The notes below the pieces were generated by a model. The model was given only the letters and a program-made list of their open reading frames with translations. It made no database searches and was not told where the DNA came from. Both the position numbers and the translations under genes were made by a program. This document shows, piece after piece, positions 10,771 to 21,992 of a stretch of 64,000 bases of DNA. Each line of letters starts with the position of its first letter. Position 1 is the stretch's first letter. The DNA comes from Eumeta japonica (Eukaryota; Arthropoda; Insecta; Lepidoptera; Psychidae): assembly GCA_005406025.1 (NCBI GenBank), contig BGZK01000087.1, positions 743,894 through 807,893 on the forward strand, in the 5' to 3' direction.

Positions 10771-13179
10771 ATATTTATCTAATATATATCTAATAGGTTC
10801 AATTTTATTAAAATCGTCTCACAGAAGATTAGTTCACTTTTAAAAATTAATTGGAATAAATTTTATCTGTTATGGGCAAACGAAAATAGTTGTACATAAT
10901 AAAACTAAAGTAGCTAAGCCTCTGCTTGTCTTTGCCAGTCTTCTTTCTTCGTGATATTCTGTCTATGACTTCCGACTTTCTATGCGGGTTTCATCATTAT
11001 CTTCACAACAGACGTTTGGGGAATGCAACTTTGTGTACGTGGCTGAGAACGCAGCTTCCAAGGCGGCTGTGGACGTCAGGATGATCAAAGACAACTTCGG
11101 TAATATTTGACACAAAAACCAAAATATCCGGCATGCCAACGCTTCATGAGACAGGCCACCTACTCGCATATTCGTTTCGACAAGTTCGATACACTAGATA
11201 TTACACATGTAGAATAAACAAATATAATGGTGTGCATTAATAAAAGCATGAAAACTTTTCACTTGTACGGTTATATATCAAATCATCAGCTGTACGAAAA
11301 ACTAGAATGTCTACCTCCTACCTCCATCATCAGATCCTTGTCACCAAAAGTAATGAATTAGCCCAAACTAGAAGGGGTTATCAGTTACTCTCGTTACCAA
11401 GTTGAAATTATCATAATATCGTTATCCACGGCAATTCAATACGCGTGTAAAGTTTCATAAGAATGGGTTTAGTAGTAACTGAAGAAGCTGTTTTAAGATT
11501 TGAAAGATAGAAAAGCAAAAAAACAAATGTACAGAGTTAAGCTAAACTAAACAGTTTAAAAAAAGTGTGTCAGCTCCGACGCACGAATGGAGTTTACTGC
11601 TTTAAGATGATATCGTACATATAGATTAGTATAATGGTAAATGAAAGCATCTATTATATTATTCAAAGCATAATACACAATTCATTTATTTATGTTAATA
11701 GTAAAACAATTAATTCCTCATTTAAGAAAATATTGAAAAAAAATCTCCACCAAATATAAGTGGAAGTTCACGGTAACGTTTCTTCAATAGTTTTGAACCT
11801 CCTTCAGTATACACTAACAATGATTCGTGGAGAATATCTATTATATTTGTCACATTCTGATTGATTGAAATGTAAACAGTAACCATGACGATTTATTTGT
11901 TTCAGTAACCATGACGATAGCGTAACGTCATTTATCTAACACTTGATTTTACTCCCATAAAATTCCATACCACGGGCCTAAATATGAAATCGATTCTTAA
12001 GGAGTAAACTCCAAAAATCATCCGGCTCGTTCGAGCTGTCTGAATCTGATCGATGAACTCGAATCGTTGACTTCTATTACTCAATACAACGATAATGATA
12101 ATGATTCGCATATTACGACGTGAGTTGACAAATTAGCACGGAATACCGTTCGGCTTTGTTAGACGTCAACTTAAAATTAACGAGGCGTTTGCTTTAAGAT
12201 AAACAAAATTGTTAAACATCACTCCATAAATAGCACATTAATAACGCAAATTGATCCGTCAAATCAATGGATGTGGTAACCTTCCATTTTCTTCTCTATG
12301 TCTAAGTCTATGGAAGATACCTATTTTGCTAATATTATGACTGCTATGTTTATATATGTTTGCTAATATTATGACTATAGCAATTTAAAAAAGTTATTTA
12401 CCTATGTTCCGAGAAAATTGCTTTCTTTCGCATTGACACTGCCAAGACTATCATGACATTTTTAACGCCGTCTATTACTTTTTTTTTTAATATTATCATT
12501 GTTTTAAAATAAAAAAAAAACGCCTCATTAAAGGTACCGAATCCAAGTTAAACGAGACAATCGTAGTGGTGTCGCGTGCAAAGCGAAGTACTTGTGTGTC
12601 AACTACTACTATATTTATTATACATCAACTATACCTTCATAGCGAAAGAAATTTTCCACGAGTACAATTTTAAAGCTGTAAACGATATAAATTACTTGAC
12701 GAAATTCATATTTGTTACAGTCTCTGAATGTAAATTAGCATCTCCCGAAGATATGAATTAAGGTGCGTCAATTTAACAATGGATATCACGTAGCACTAAC
12801 TAATTAACAACAACACATGCGACACCTGGTGGATGAATCATTTACCGCGGGCACACGCAATAATTCGTCGGTTGTATTTGGGGATTCCATCGCTTCCCTC
12901 CCAATATTAGGTACATTCTATTACAAATTGTTCGTTTCAAAGTTTCAATTTTTTTTTTGGAATAATTATTAATTTCCAGGGTCGTTTGTAATTATCTTAT
13001 TGTTAAAATGTCGCCATGATATTAAGTTAATATTGTCAGAGCAAATGAGTTGGTAAAATAAAATTAGATAAATAATAAATAAAATCGGAAAAAGAATAAA
13101 ATGCGGTACATCCGATCACATCCTAAGCTTGTATTAATCATGTATTCACGGTATGTACACCACTATTAATAAAAAGTTA

Positions 13180-13865
13180 AATTCTGTTTGTATGTAGGAG
13201 GGGGTTTATCTCTAGAACTAGAGAACCAATTCTAAAATCCATCAATAGAAGAGTTGTACTATCAATAAGTAATATGGGCTATATTTTATTCTTTATTTAC
13301 AAAGTCTCATCTTAATCCGTGATAACAAAGATACTTCTTCACATTCATATTTTCAACTTTCTACGTTGCGATAGATAATTTATGTTTCGGGGTTACGAGA
13401 TCATAGACAAACATACGTACCCACATATACTTAAGTACCATCTTACGAAAACACAGTAATTATGGTACTCACCCGAATGAATAGCATTCATGAATGAGAC
13501 ATAGAATAGAAATAATATTGTACGCGGGTGAAATCGTGGAGCACGTAATTAGTATAATGAATGACCGAGATCGAGAACAGAACCGTCATCAAAATCGAGA
13601 ACTGAACCGGGATCGAGCAGGATCGAGATCGTATCAGAGTAGTACTGAGAGATTAGGTTCGAGAGCGAAATCGGCTTCGGGATAAAGAACGTGACTAGAA
13701 CAGGAATCGAGAACGACATCGAGTTCAGAAAGGAGAGCGGGACCGAGATCCATTTCATGAACAAAACTAGAATTATGATGGTAATTGAAACAAATATTGC
13801 TCATAATGAAGGAGAAGGAATTTATTGAATGTCCATGCAAAATGAGTCGCGGGTGAAAGTTGATA
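13180..13865 (-). repeat. non-LTR-type repeat with internal low-complexity segment (copy 1)
   Basis: Read on the minus strand: a 5' phrase CTTTCACCCGCGACTCATTT (about 13857-13838), then about 200 bp of degenerate pyrimidine-rich repeats built on CTCGATCCCG/CTCGGTCCCG-like words (13765-13555), then AATAAAATATAGCCCATATT and a TTGGTTCTCTAGTTCTAGAGATAAA tail split over 13290-13190. The same order occurs on the plus strand at 20784-21335. The open frame made by the low-complexity part is a by-product of missing stops, not a gene. Confidence 0.65.
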
Positions 13866-15059
13866 TTTTATTATATCAGCTTGGTCGTTAAGAGAGCGCC
13901 TGATCTTAATAATAAACGCGAAAATTGCGTATGATGTTTGTCTTTCGGCGCAAGTTTTGGTCTCAATAAATGCATCCTTCAAAGTGGATTTTCTTTATAA
14001 TTCAGCTCTAACACTAGAAACTGGAAATTGTTTCCTACATATATCGCACGCAATGTATATAATTATAGTTGATCTTACCGTCATTGGTAGCAACCTCGGT
14101 AATTATGCTCCGGTTAATAATAACTGCTAGGTGTTATTTTACCTTTAGATATAATGAATCGTGTAGATATGTATAGCCTGTGGTGTTCACTATTCAAAGC
14201 TTGGAATGCTACAATTCGACGGAAGCGATCATCGGTCGTATACGGTAATACTTTTTCTGGGGTCACACCGGGACATTTATGATGTGTTTGAGCCTGTCGG
14301 TCCATAATTTCCGAGTGGATAAGTATTGTGGCTGATATTGAGTTGTCGGCATATGTCTAAAGTGGTAAATATTAAAACGGTGTCGTAAGTTGAACGTACT
14401 CATTACTTAGTCACTAGTTTAGTCATCGGCTGTTTATCTTTGTGGCCTAGCTGTATTAGTTGTGCGAGTTCACTCTCCACGTCGTATGAAGTGCAGGCAT
14501 GATTATTAGCTGCTTGTATTTCATATATAAGAATTGAGGTCAAACATGTTTATTATTCTATCGGAACAAGGATTGAAATCAAAAGCAAAACATTGTATAC
14601 GAACTAATTCATCACGGTCTGCTGTTAGTAACTGTATTATTAATAGAAGTATAAATATTATATGCCGTCTTTTAGCATTACTAAATTTAACATCTAAGAA
14701 TTAAATATAGGAATTCAATACATAATACTCGTTCTTTTTTTAGCGGAGTCTTTTAGCCAAAGAGGTCTTGATGGGGACAGTACGTTACTAAAATAAAAAC
14801 AAGCACCCACTCGCTAACAAGCGGAATGCGACAAACAAATATCTAAACGGTTATTCACATCTGCGCACGGGCACGGCACAAGTAGGCGCTGAGCAGCGAC
14901 ACAAGTGGGAAATGTGGTTTTATAGAATGGTAGTCTTCCATCGTAGAATATTCGACACCACATATAGAAGATTGGCAAGCGGCACGTGCTTCCGTAATAT
15001 CATACGCCGCAGTCGCGGGGTAGACCGTATTTAATTTCCGCATACACGTAGCAGCTACA

Positions 15060-15310
15060 GTGGCTATTAGCCCAAAATAAATAAGCTTCGAGGGTGAGGG
15101 CGGGAATCGTCCGTGTCGTTCGGCCCTCGCTCGAGCAACCGGAGGGCGCCGCGAGGATAAATTTGGAAAGTGGCAATAGAAGCGAGCAGATGGGGATTTA
15201 TTATCATGTTTTATAAATTACACGCCGTGTCGTCGGGGGGCCGCCCGCGCATGTGCCTCATCGCCTCCACGGCATTTTATTTATTTTCGTAATGATGAAC
15301 GAGCTCATCT
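15060..15310. promoter_or_regulatory. GC-rich island
   Basis: CpG-rich patch including GGAGGGCGCCGCG (near 15143), a 13-mer that recurs near 30301. No coding support. It lies about 1.3-1.5 kb inside the intron after exon 16561-16684. Confidence 0.3.
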
Positions 15311-15326
15311 TCCGGTACCGATGTAC

Positions 15327-15389
15327 CTGGACCGATTGTATGTTCTTAAATTAATGGATTTTCTACGACTCAGGCAAAATAAAACTTAC
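15327..15389 (-). other. sbb: recursive-splice-like AG|GTAAGT site with downstream donor-like site
   Basis: Reverse complement reads ACTAAAATATATTATTACAG|GTAAGTTTTATTTTG, a fused acceptor and donor with a branch-point-like ACTAAAA. The junction is between 15390 and 15389. A second donor-like CCAG|GTACAT lies 63 nt further on, at 15327/15326. Included in the mRNA in the known phase 1, the segment would read GKFYFA and stop at TGA, so it is not a protein exon. The tract before the AG is AT-rich, not purely pyrimidine. Confidence 0.4.
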
Positions 15390-15639
15390 CTGTAATAATA
15401 TATTTTAGTTTGTCAGTAATCCGTAAAATTAATACATAAATAAAAGAATTTTACATTTTGTGGATTTAATAAATCGATAAAATATTGCACCAATCTACGA
15501 TCTTCACTAAAATCAAACAGCATTATTAAAACAGAATGTTTGAACAAGACCAATGAACGGAATTCTATTATACCTAACGTCAATTAATGTTATCGAACAG
15601 AAAAAAAACAAAAACAAAAAAAAAGCAGTAGCGTAGCCA

Positions 15640-15960
15640 TAACATTGCAGCCGTTGATTACACCAGGCGAGCATAAAAGGTGTAAAGGCCCTCGTATCGG
15701 CTTAATATGGCGGGTTATTAAATAAGTCGCGATGCTATCTGCCGCTAATAAGTGGCCCGTAATTATGCGGGCGAGCTCATCGGGGCGGCCGTTTCATGCG
15801 CGCCGCGAACGTATTAATATTAATCGCGGTTACGGGATTGCCGACCTCGCGAAGGGCATGCCTCGGCCGTCCGCGGCGGCGCGCGCCTAACGCTGACGTC
15901 ATAACATAAAACGAACATCCGCTAATTACCGTTGGCGCTAATCGAAGCCATATTACCACA
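15640..15960. promoter_or_regulatory. GC-rich conserved-element-like block near sbb exon
   Basis: About 320 bp of mixed GC-rich and homeodomain-like AT motifs: CGTAATTATGCG, ATTAATATTAATCGCGGTTA (the TAATCGCGGTT part resembles a Runt-type site), TGACGTCA (15893-15900) and CTAATTACCG. The 60-codon minus frame through it is not protein-like. The motif density, and its position 600 bp inside the intron from an exon, suggest an enhancer. Confidence 0.4.
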
Positions 15961-16560
15961 ACATTACTGTAGTGAACAAAGAAAGCACATACAAAGCAGA
16001 TGAGCGGACGTGATCGATGGCGAGGAAGGGCTCTCTATATTTCCCAGGAAACCTATCTGTTCGCATCCTCCGAATGAGTGGCTTCGAAGGAAATATATAA
16101 AAATGATGAGACACAAGGACAAATTATTTCTATATAAATACAAAAGCACACAATAAGGAAGATGAATGCTACACGATATCAGTATTATCGTTCAATGAAA
16201 TTGATTGAAAATTGATAATTGGATTGAAATTAAAACGGGCAGTAAATGTAAAGGAAATTCGATTTTGAAACATTGAACTAAGTTCAAGCGTTTGAAGTCA
16301 AGTGTCTTAATACTCTTAATATCTTAATCCGGACATTACGTCACAACATATTAGAAGAAAGTGATATTAACATGTTTTCTTAAATATTCAAGTTTTTGCC
16401 TAACTTTTATGTCATTTCATTCGTTAACAAATAAACTTTTTCCTGATCTATAAACGATACGTATCAGTATCCAACTTCCTTCGATCGTGTCAAATCATGC
16501 GTGCACTAGCAGGTGTCGGGGTGACGTGGGTGTGGCGGCGGTGCGTTAGTAGCAACTCAC
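15961..16560. other. AT-rich intron, no gene seen
   Basis: Ordinary AT-rich sequence leading to the donor of exon 16561-16684. GATACGTATC near 16456 is a short palindrome. Nothing else stands out. Confidence 0.5.
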
Positions 16561-16684
16561 CACCTTCCGTCTCGTGCCACACGATGCCCTCGAGCGTGAC
16601 GGAGGTGCCGGGCTCGCAGGGCCCCAGGCAGTCGGGCTCCGTGATCGTCCCCACCGACGTCCCCACGCACACCTCTGCCGTCTC
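16561..16684 (-). CDS. sbb: scribbler/brakeless exon, encodes [20 protein letters not shown]...IVWHETEG
   Basis: Coding exon of 124 nt on the minus strand. It starts in phase 0 after TTGTCCGCAG and ends after 41 codons plus one base at GGTG|GTGAGT. It encodes [20 protein letters not shown], then a [13 protein letters not shown] stretch and IVWHETEG, which runs directly into the product of exon 1359-1446. The combined segment is the strongly conserved domain shared by Scribbler/Brakeless and ZNF608/609. The start phase of 0 matters: any exon joined upstream must end on a codon boundary, which the candidate exon at 17683-17829 does and the 54-nt segment at 44879-44932 does not without bringing in a stop. 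Confidence 0.93.
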
Positions 16685-17682
16685 CTGCGGACAATAGCAA
16701 AACATTAATGAGAGAGGAATTGCTCCAAGTTAAAAAAAATTAAAATGGATATGGATATGTACTCATGAAGAGCGATATAGAGCGGTGGCGGTAGAACAAT
16801 CAGCACGTTTGCCTTCGAATTAAAAGGTACCACGTTCCAATTCTGACTGCGGACGAAGCTGTCGATGAGTTTTTACCTAAGTCAAGCATAACTACTCGCT
16901 CCATGCTTCAGAGAACATGTCAACTTGTCGGTCGTCACCAGCCCCAATCTATTAAGCCAGCGTGGACCCTTAAGTGCGACGTTCCATCTTGAGAATAGAA
17001 AGAGTGAGACAGTTATAATGCTTTGTTATAGAAAATAATGTATATCTCGCTCCCGCGTTACTTTTTGAGATGACGCATCATTTGAGTGGCGTTTATTAAA
17101 ACGACCCCGAGGCAAAAAGATTGAAGGGCGGTAAGTACACCTCTGTCGTGGGGTGATATAACTCAGGCAAGACGTAATCACTTTTAGAACTAGTGCCTAA
17201 AACTTTGATGCTATCAGTGATACGCTGAATATGTAATAGTTACATAAACAATCCTGTATTGCGACCAACAAATTCATAATGTATCTAGATATTTATAAAC
17301 AATAGAATTAACACATCAACTTCTATCATGATAAACCTTTTTTTCTTCTTCTTCTGACTCTAAATTGCGATGACAGAGATAAAAAAGGTCGTATTTTAAA
17401 TGGCAGCTTAAACAAACAATGAAAAATAGCGTAGTGATGTACGATAAAGTCGAAGTTACAAACTGTTCTCATATCTGCCAGCAGCACGGTACCTGGAGAA
17501 TAATTCGTCGTAACGAATACACAACTATCATTTTCATGAGAGGATTTTAGAATGTACCTTAGGAGATCTTAACAATGTGCCACATTACGTATAGCGGACG
17601 CGAGTGTAATAAAACTAATTGTTTGTATTACTAGTTCTAGTCCTGCTTGTAATACTAGTCCTAGCGCACGTGACCCGCTCAC
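16685..17682 (-). other. sbb: sbb intron segment upstream of exon 16561-16684
   Basis: AT-rich intron. Phrases at about 16.78-17.16 kb (for example 'ccagcgtggaccc') resemble decayed lepidopteran repeat sequence. There is a pyrimidine tract near 17340. No coding frame is supported here. If the exon at 17683-17829 is real, this is a complete intron of 998 bp in phase 0; otherwise it is the 3' end of a much longer intron. Confidence 0.5.
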
Positions 17683-17829
17683 CTCAATGTTAGACCCATC
17701 ATCGCCGTCGCGATTCCGAGCTCGGGTTCGCGTGATCAAACATCTGTTCCGTGCAGCGGCTTGCACCATCAACGCCCGAGGCAACGAGCCGTTCAGTTTG
17801 CCAGTCGCACGACGCGGACTGCGTTTCAT
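17683..17829 (-). CDS. sbb: candidate alternative first coding exon of scribbler
   Basis: A 49-codon minus-strand frame begins at an ATG at 17829-17827 and runs MKRSPRRATGKLNGS... to ...RDGDDGSNIE, where it meets a strong donor, GAG|GTGAGC. The frame ends exactly on a codon boundary, as exon 16561-16684 requires, so the joined product would read [19 protein letters not shown]. The segment is basic at its start and acidic at its end, and richer in GC than the AT-rich DNA just upstream. An in-frame TGA lies five codons before the ATG, and I see no convincing acceptor upstream, so it looks like a promoter-proximal first exon, not an internal exon. The residues are not ones I recognise from other species; a chance donor in an open frame is the main alternative. 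Confidence 0.42.
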
Positions 17830-18288
17830 TTCACAGTAGTTTCAGGCAAATATGCAGAAACTAGTATAGATTATTAACAATAGTAAAAGTAGGTTTTATC
17901 AAATTAAATTATTTAGAATATTTTCATTGTTCTGATTTGTTGCAATAGATACAAATATGAAATATATTAAAGCCAAATTCGATAGAATTTTGTTAAATCA
18001 AAATTTTGCGTAATAATCATCTACGTGAAGGTAAAAAATGTAGACTTGTAAAATAAATTTATGTCTAAATTTTCAATAAAAACTAGTAATATCGTTTTAA
18101 CTTTTCATCATGTTTCTATACACTCGAAATCTATTAAATTACATACAATTAATATGGTGATATTATAATTTTAATCTAATCCAATAGCTTAAGCTAATAA
18201 ACATTTATAAAAAAACCTATAAACGATATAGTAACGACAGTTTTCGTCTCATAAAACCTTTTACATATTGTATGTCCGTTATCATGAA
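17830..18288. other. AT-rich spacer, no gene seen
   Basis: AT-rich non-coding DNA between the candidate first exon and the GC-richer block at 18.3-18.9 kb. If 17683-17829 is a first exon, its promoter and 5' leader would lie here or in the next block. No clear TATA box or initiator stands out. Confidence 0.4.
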
Positions 18289-18861
18289 CTAACCGTTCTG
18301 ATGTAGGTTGCCGTTTCCCCGAGACGTTTTATTCACAACCACGTTGAATATAAATAAAATTATACTACGTGACAGCCCGTTTTTCCTCGCGGAATATCGA
18401 TTACGTGAAATCTGCCGCGATCGTTTGCTCCACACCGGGACTGCACGAGCACGAGGAACATCACGATCGAAACGAAAATGTATGTATGATGAAATGAAGC
18501 CGTTCGCATTCAGCGCCCGCGCGGCCGTCTCGCTCCGACTCCCGTCTGATGGCGTCGCAAATTGCCAACGAGACACTCGAGCACCGAATCCGGAACGACG
18601 GGGCACGGTTTCGGATGTACCGGGATCGACAACAGGCGAAATTTTATACGGCCCGGCTGTAGCGCAACCGAGGGAAACCGCCACCGACGGCCGCCGAAGG
18701 AAATCCACGTACCTGCCTTATTATTCATTATGAGCCGTTTCGATTCCATTACACGCGCGCAGCTCGTTAGCGGAACCACCAGGAGAGACAAACCGCGCCC
18801 TCGCACGGACGGAATACTATACGACGATGGCGAGAGACGAGTGACCGTAGCGAGTGTGTGA
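18289..18861. promoter_or_regulatory. GC-richer block, open on both strands; possible promoter/leader or CNE
   Basis: About 570 bp of mixed composition rich in CpG, with overlapping open frames of 139 codons (minus) and 141 codons (plus). The translations show no domain I recognise, and both strands being open points to low stop-codon frequency. A donor-like GGCAG|GTACGTGG lies near 18711 on the minus strand. Its place about 0.5-1 kb upstream of the candidate first exon makes a promoter or 5' leader plausible; a conserved enhancer is equally possible. Confidence 0.3.
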
Positions 18862-20575
18862 TCATAGATTATTAAGTCGGACCTGCACGAAGTCCATAAA
18901 TAATATAGACCGACGGTTTACTATAGTTATACGTATAGCAAATACATTTAGTGTGCGAATCGTTCGGCTGCGACACGATAAGTCGACATACAAGAGCCCA
19001 ATTGGCTTCTTGAAGAAGAAAGCAACAGTAATGATAGAAACAACAAATTATTTGACAATCTAATTTTTAAAATACTGTATTTATTACTTATCTCGATTGT
19101 TCACAAACTGTTCTTTAAAAAAAAAGATGAGATGGAGCCATCACTAGTCTCAAGTTCACGTGAAAATCAATCAACCACCCGACTTGGGTTTCGTCGGTGC
19201 GCTATAGAATGTGTTGCTATCGGTCACATAAGTCGGTGTTTTCATTTCGAGTTTGAAAACTGGACTTTGCGTAAGTGAAAGAAAAGACATCGACAAAGAT
19301 CAGACACGAAAGCCGAGAGGCTGTATCTATAACCCGCCGATCCCTTCGAACAGAAAAAGCTCATTTGTATTCATAAGAACGCGAACCTGTGCGCCATTTG
19401 TAGGATAACACCTTGCCAGTATGGACAAACTAGGTTTCTTATCTAACTTGACAGATCGAGTTCGCACAGTCATCCTGTAAGGGAAACCTATAAGTAATAT
19501 AATAAATTGTCAAACCCTTGGAAGGACAAAAATGTCGACGCAATGTTAAGACAGTCCGTCAAAAGAACGAATCGAAGCAATATATATATGACGTATTTTG
19601 CATAATTTCCCGTGAGTCTAATTTTACGATGAATTCAAGCTTTCGTTTATAAGATATACGCCCTCAAACATTTTCATATTGTTTCGTTCTACGAAACTGG
19701 GATTCAAGTATTGAAATAAAGAAAGGACGGTAAAATAAATAAAAAAAATACAAAAGGTACACGTTACAGCACACTGAATATTTTGAACAACTCATAAATA
19801 AAACCACTTATTAGTAAAGTAATAGATTTACGGGTTTTTAAAATATTCTCTTTTTTTTCCTCATTATTAGGGTTGACTTTCACGAACCTCGTCATAGAGA
19901 AGAAACCAACCTCGATTCATTCTGGGCACCAAGATATCACGATGCTTCTCACCAAAATCATCTTGAAAATATACTATTAAGTATTGAAATCTATATAAAC
20001 ATCAACTGATCATTCAGTTCCTGACGTCAGCTCTACGTTTTTTATATTTACAAATCGTAATTATAGAATAACCTGCTAATTTATAATTATCATCTTTCGA
20101 TTTAAACAAAATTGTAAATGGTAATTTAGGAAATGTATAATTGTCATCTTTAGATTTAAACAAAGTTATAAATTGATATTTCTGAAACGGTCCGACAAAT
20201 CAAAAGTAACTAACAATAAGATCCAAGCCTTTCAGTCCGTAATAAATAAATTGTAGACTTGAACCTGACACGACAAATGAGAACTTACTGATTAAAAATT
20301 TTGAAACAAATCACATACACTATTCAATGTCAACAATGGGTGCTTAATTCCATTATTTTTTGGCGCAGAGGCCATTGTGAAATTATCCACTTAATCTATT
20401 TGTGTGATTCGAAATAATATAATGGCAATGCGATATTCTTAGCACAATCGTAGAAAAAATTACTATCCATTGCAATAGTAGAACAGACGAATGTAGCGAA
20501 CACACACTGCACCGATAAAATCACATGAAATAATTTAAGGAAATGGCACGTTTGAGCGCGGGCCTTTATTGCGGC
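18862..20575. other. intronic spacer, no gene seen
   Basis: AT-rich with scattered moderately GC patches (for example 19140-19500). No frame, repeat family or RNA structure that I can name. Confidence 0.4.
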
Positions 20576-20790
20576 GCTCTGCGTGCCAGCGGCCATAGAT
20601 AGGGCGATTGAGCGGCGCCGAAGCACTTGGAGATTGGCACATGGAACCCTAATAATGTTACGAAGCGACCGGCAATCGTCCCGGTTTCGACTTCAATACG
20701 CCGCGGTTTCTACGGTAGTCACGACGCTGAGTACATGCGCAAAGCATTACGCTCTATGCTTATATTTTAGGTTTATTTCATGCTAGCTTA
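20576..20790. promoter_or_regulatory. GC-rich island
   Basis: Short GC-rich patch in AT-rich intron, with no coding signal. It ends where the non-LTR-type repeat at 20784 begins. Function unknown; one of many such islands in this locus. Confidence 0.25.
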
Positions 20791-21335
20791 ACGCCCGCGG
20801 CTTTGTTCACGTGGATATTGAATACGGTATTTCACCTTTTATATGGAAGGATCTTGCTGTTAATCCTAACTTCGTTCCCGCTTTCAATACTAGTTCGATA
20901 CTGTTTTTGATATCATTACCGGTCATGTACTTAATCTTGATTCTAACCCCAATCCGACACTTGGTTTCGACCCCGCGCCCGTTTTCAATTTCGGTCCCGA
21001 TCCTGCCTCTCGCGTCTAATCCCGTCCCGCTTTCAATTACAACACCGCCCGTTCCATTTCGTACGAAGCCAGGAATAACACTAATATCAAAATAAAATAT
21101 AGGCTATATTACTTCGGGATAATGCAGCTTTCTATGTGTGAAAGAATTTTTATACTTTATATAGCCCCACTTCCTCTCTCTAAAAATAACTTTTTCTCGA
21201 GATCAAATTTAAATTAAAACAAGCTCGTATTCTGCTCTAAGCCAAACTCTATATATCTGTGAACACATAACTAAAATCCGTTCAGTCATTTCAGAGATGT
21301 GAACAGACAGACAGATATTTTAAAAAACATTGTTT
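20784..21335 (+). repeat. non-LTR-type repeat with internal low-complexity segment (copy 2)
   Basis: Begins with TAGCTTAACGCCCGCGGCTT and TGTTCACGTGGA, followed by about 200 bp of degenerate pyrimidine-rich repeats (TTCCCGCTTTCAAT, TCGGTCCCGATCC and similar words; 20870-21060), then AAATATAGGCTATATTACTT and a tail CCGTTCAGTCATTTCAGAGA followed by GTGAACAGACAGACAGA near 21318. The same modules in the same order appear inverted at 13180-13865. The CCCGCGGCTT...GTGGA start is typical of a very abundant lepidopteran repeat. Confidence 0.7.
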
Positions 21336-21340
21336 TTTCA

Positions 21341-21992
21341 TTATCTTTCTCTTATTTATGTTTCTTTTACTTTTCATTCTTACCTTCTTTGTACAGGTTC
21401 ACCGGATTTTACTGTTTTATTATATGTATAGATGACAGAATTTATTTCAGGTTTCTGATACAACACTTAAAAAAAGAGCCTTTTTTCTTTAATTTTATTT
21501 AACACAAATTCAATTCAAAAATTTTAAAATATTTCAGATTGATCGGAGGATTTATGACGCAGGCATAGTGTTAAAAAAATATTTCACATAAATTATTTAA
21601 GTAATAAATTAAGCGTAATAAATTAACTTTCAATATACCTAATTTACTTTTGGTAGATTAAGTATTATGGCGTGACCCCGCCATCACACATTATTTTTGG
21701 TTTGTCCATTTTTTTTTTGACTACATACAAGGACCACAACAATGCCAGCTCTATGTGTCTCTACAAGAAAGATCAAACCGACTCATTTCATGTATTTGTG
21801 TTCCCTTAGTGACGAATTTGACAATGACAGTTAATTAATTTGTTTGCTTTACATTTCAATTAAATTAGACGTTACGATTCATCGTTTACAAGTGCAAGTT
21901 ATGAAATCGATTTTCTTTATTAGAGATCAAGAAAAAATGGTGCCAACAACAACGCGTGACTGAAGCTTTGCTGCTATAAATTTGAGGACTTA
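21341..21992. other. intronic spacer with T-rich stretches
   Basis: AT-rich; the first 150 bp are T-rich and probably continue the 3' tail of the repeat before it. TA at 21991-21992 is the target-site dinucleotide of the mariner that follows. Confidence 0.4.

Larger units (their letters stand above)
1447..16560 (-). other. sbb: sbb intron of 15.1 kb
   Basis: Intron between the two recognised sbb exons, phase 1, with donor GGTG|GTGAGT just below 16561 and acceptor TTTGCAG just above 1446. It holds mariner relics, non-LTR-type repeats, a possible opposite-strand small gene at 3.2-3.9 kb, a recursive-splice-like site at 15389/15390 and a GC-rich regulatory-looking block at 15640-15960. Stretches not listed separately (about 1.6-2.7, 3.9-5.4, 5.9-8.5, 8.7-9.1, 10.8-13.1 and 13.9-15.0 kb) are AT-rich intron in which I see no gene. 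Confidence 0.85.

Noticed and set aside
13494..13685. Arg/Asp/Glu/Asn-rich 63-codon frame (DRDREQNRHQNRELNRDR)
   Set aside because: Product of the low-complexity middle of a repeat; resembles an RD/RS protein only by composition.
20811..21095. 94-codon Pro-rich frame
   Set aside because: Same low-complexity repeat segment in the other orientation.
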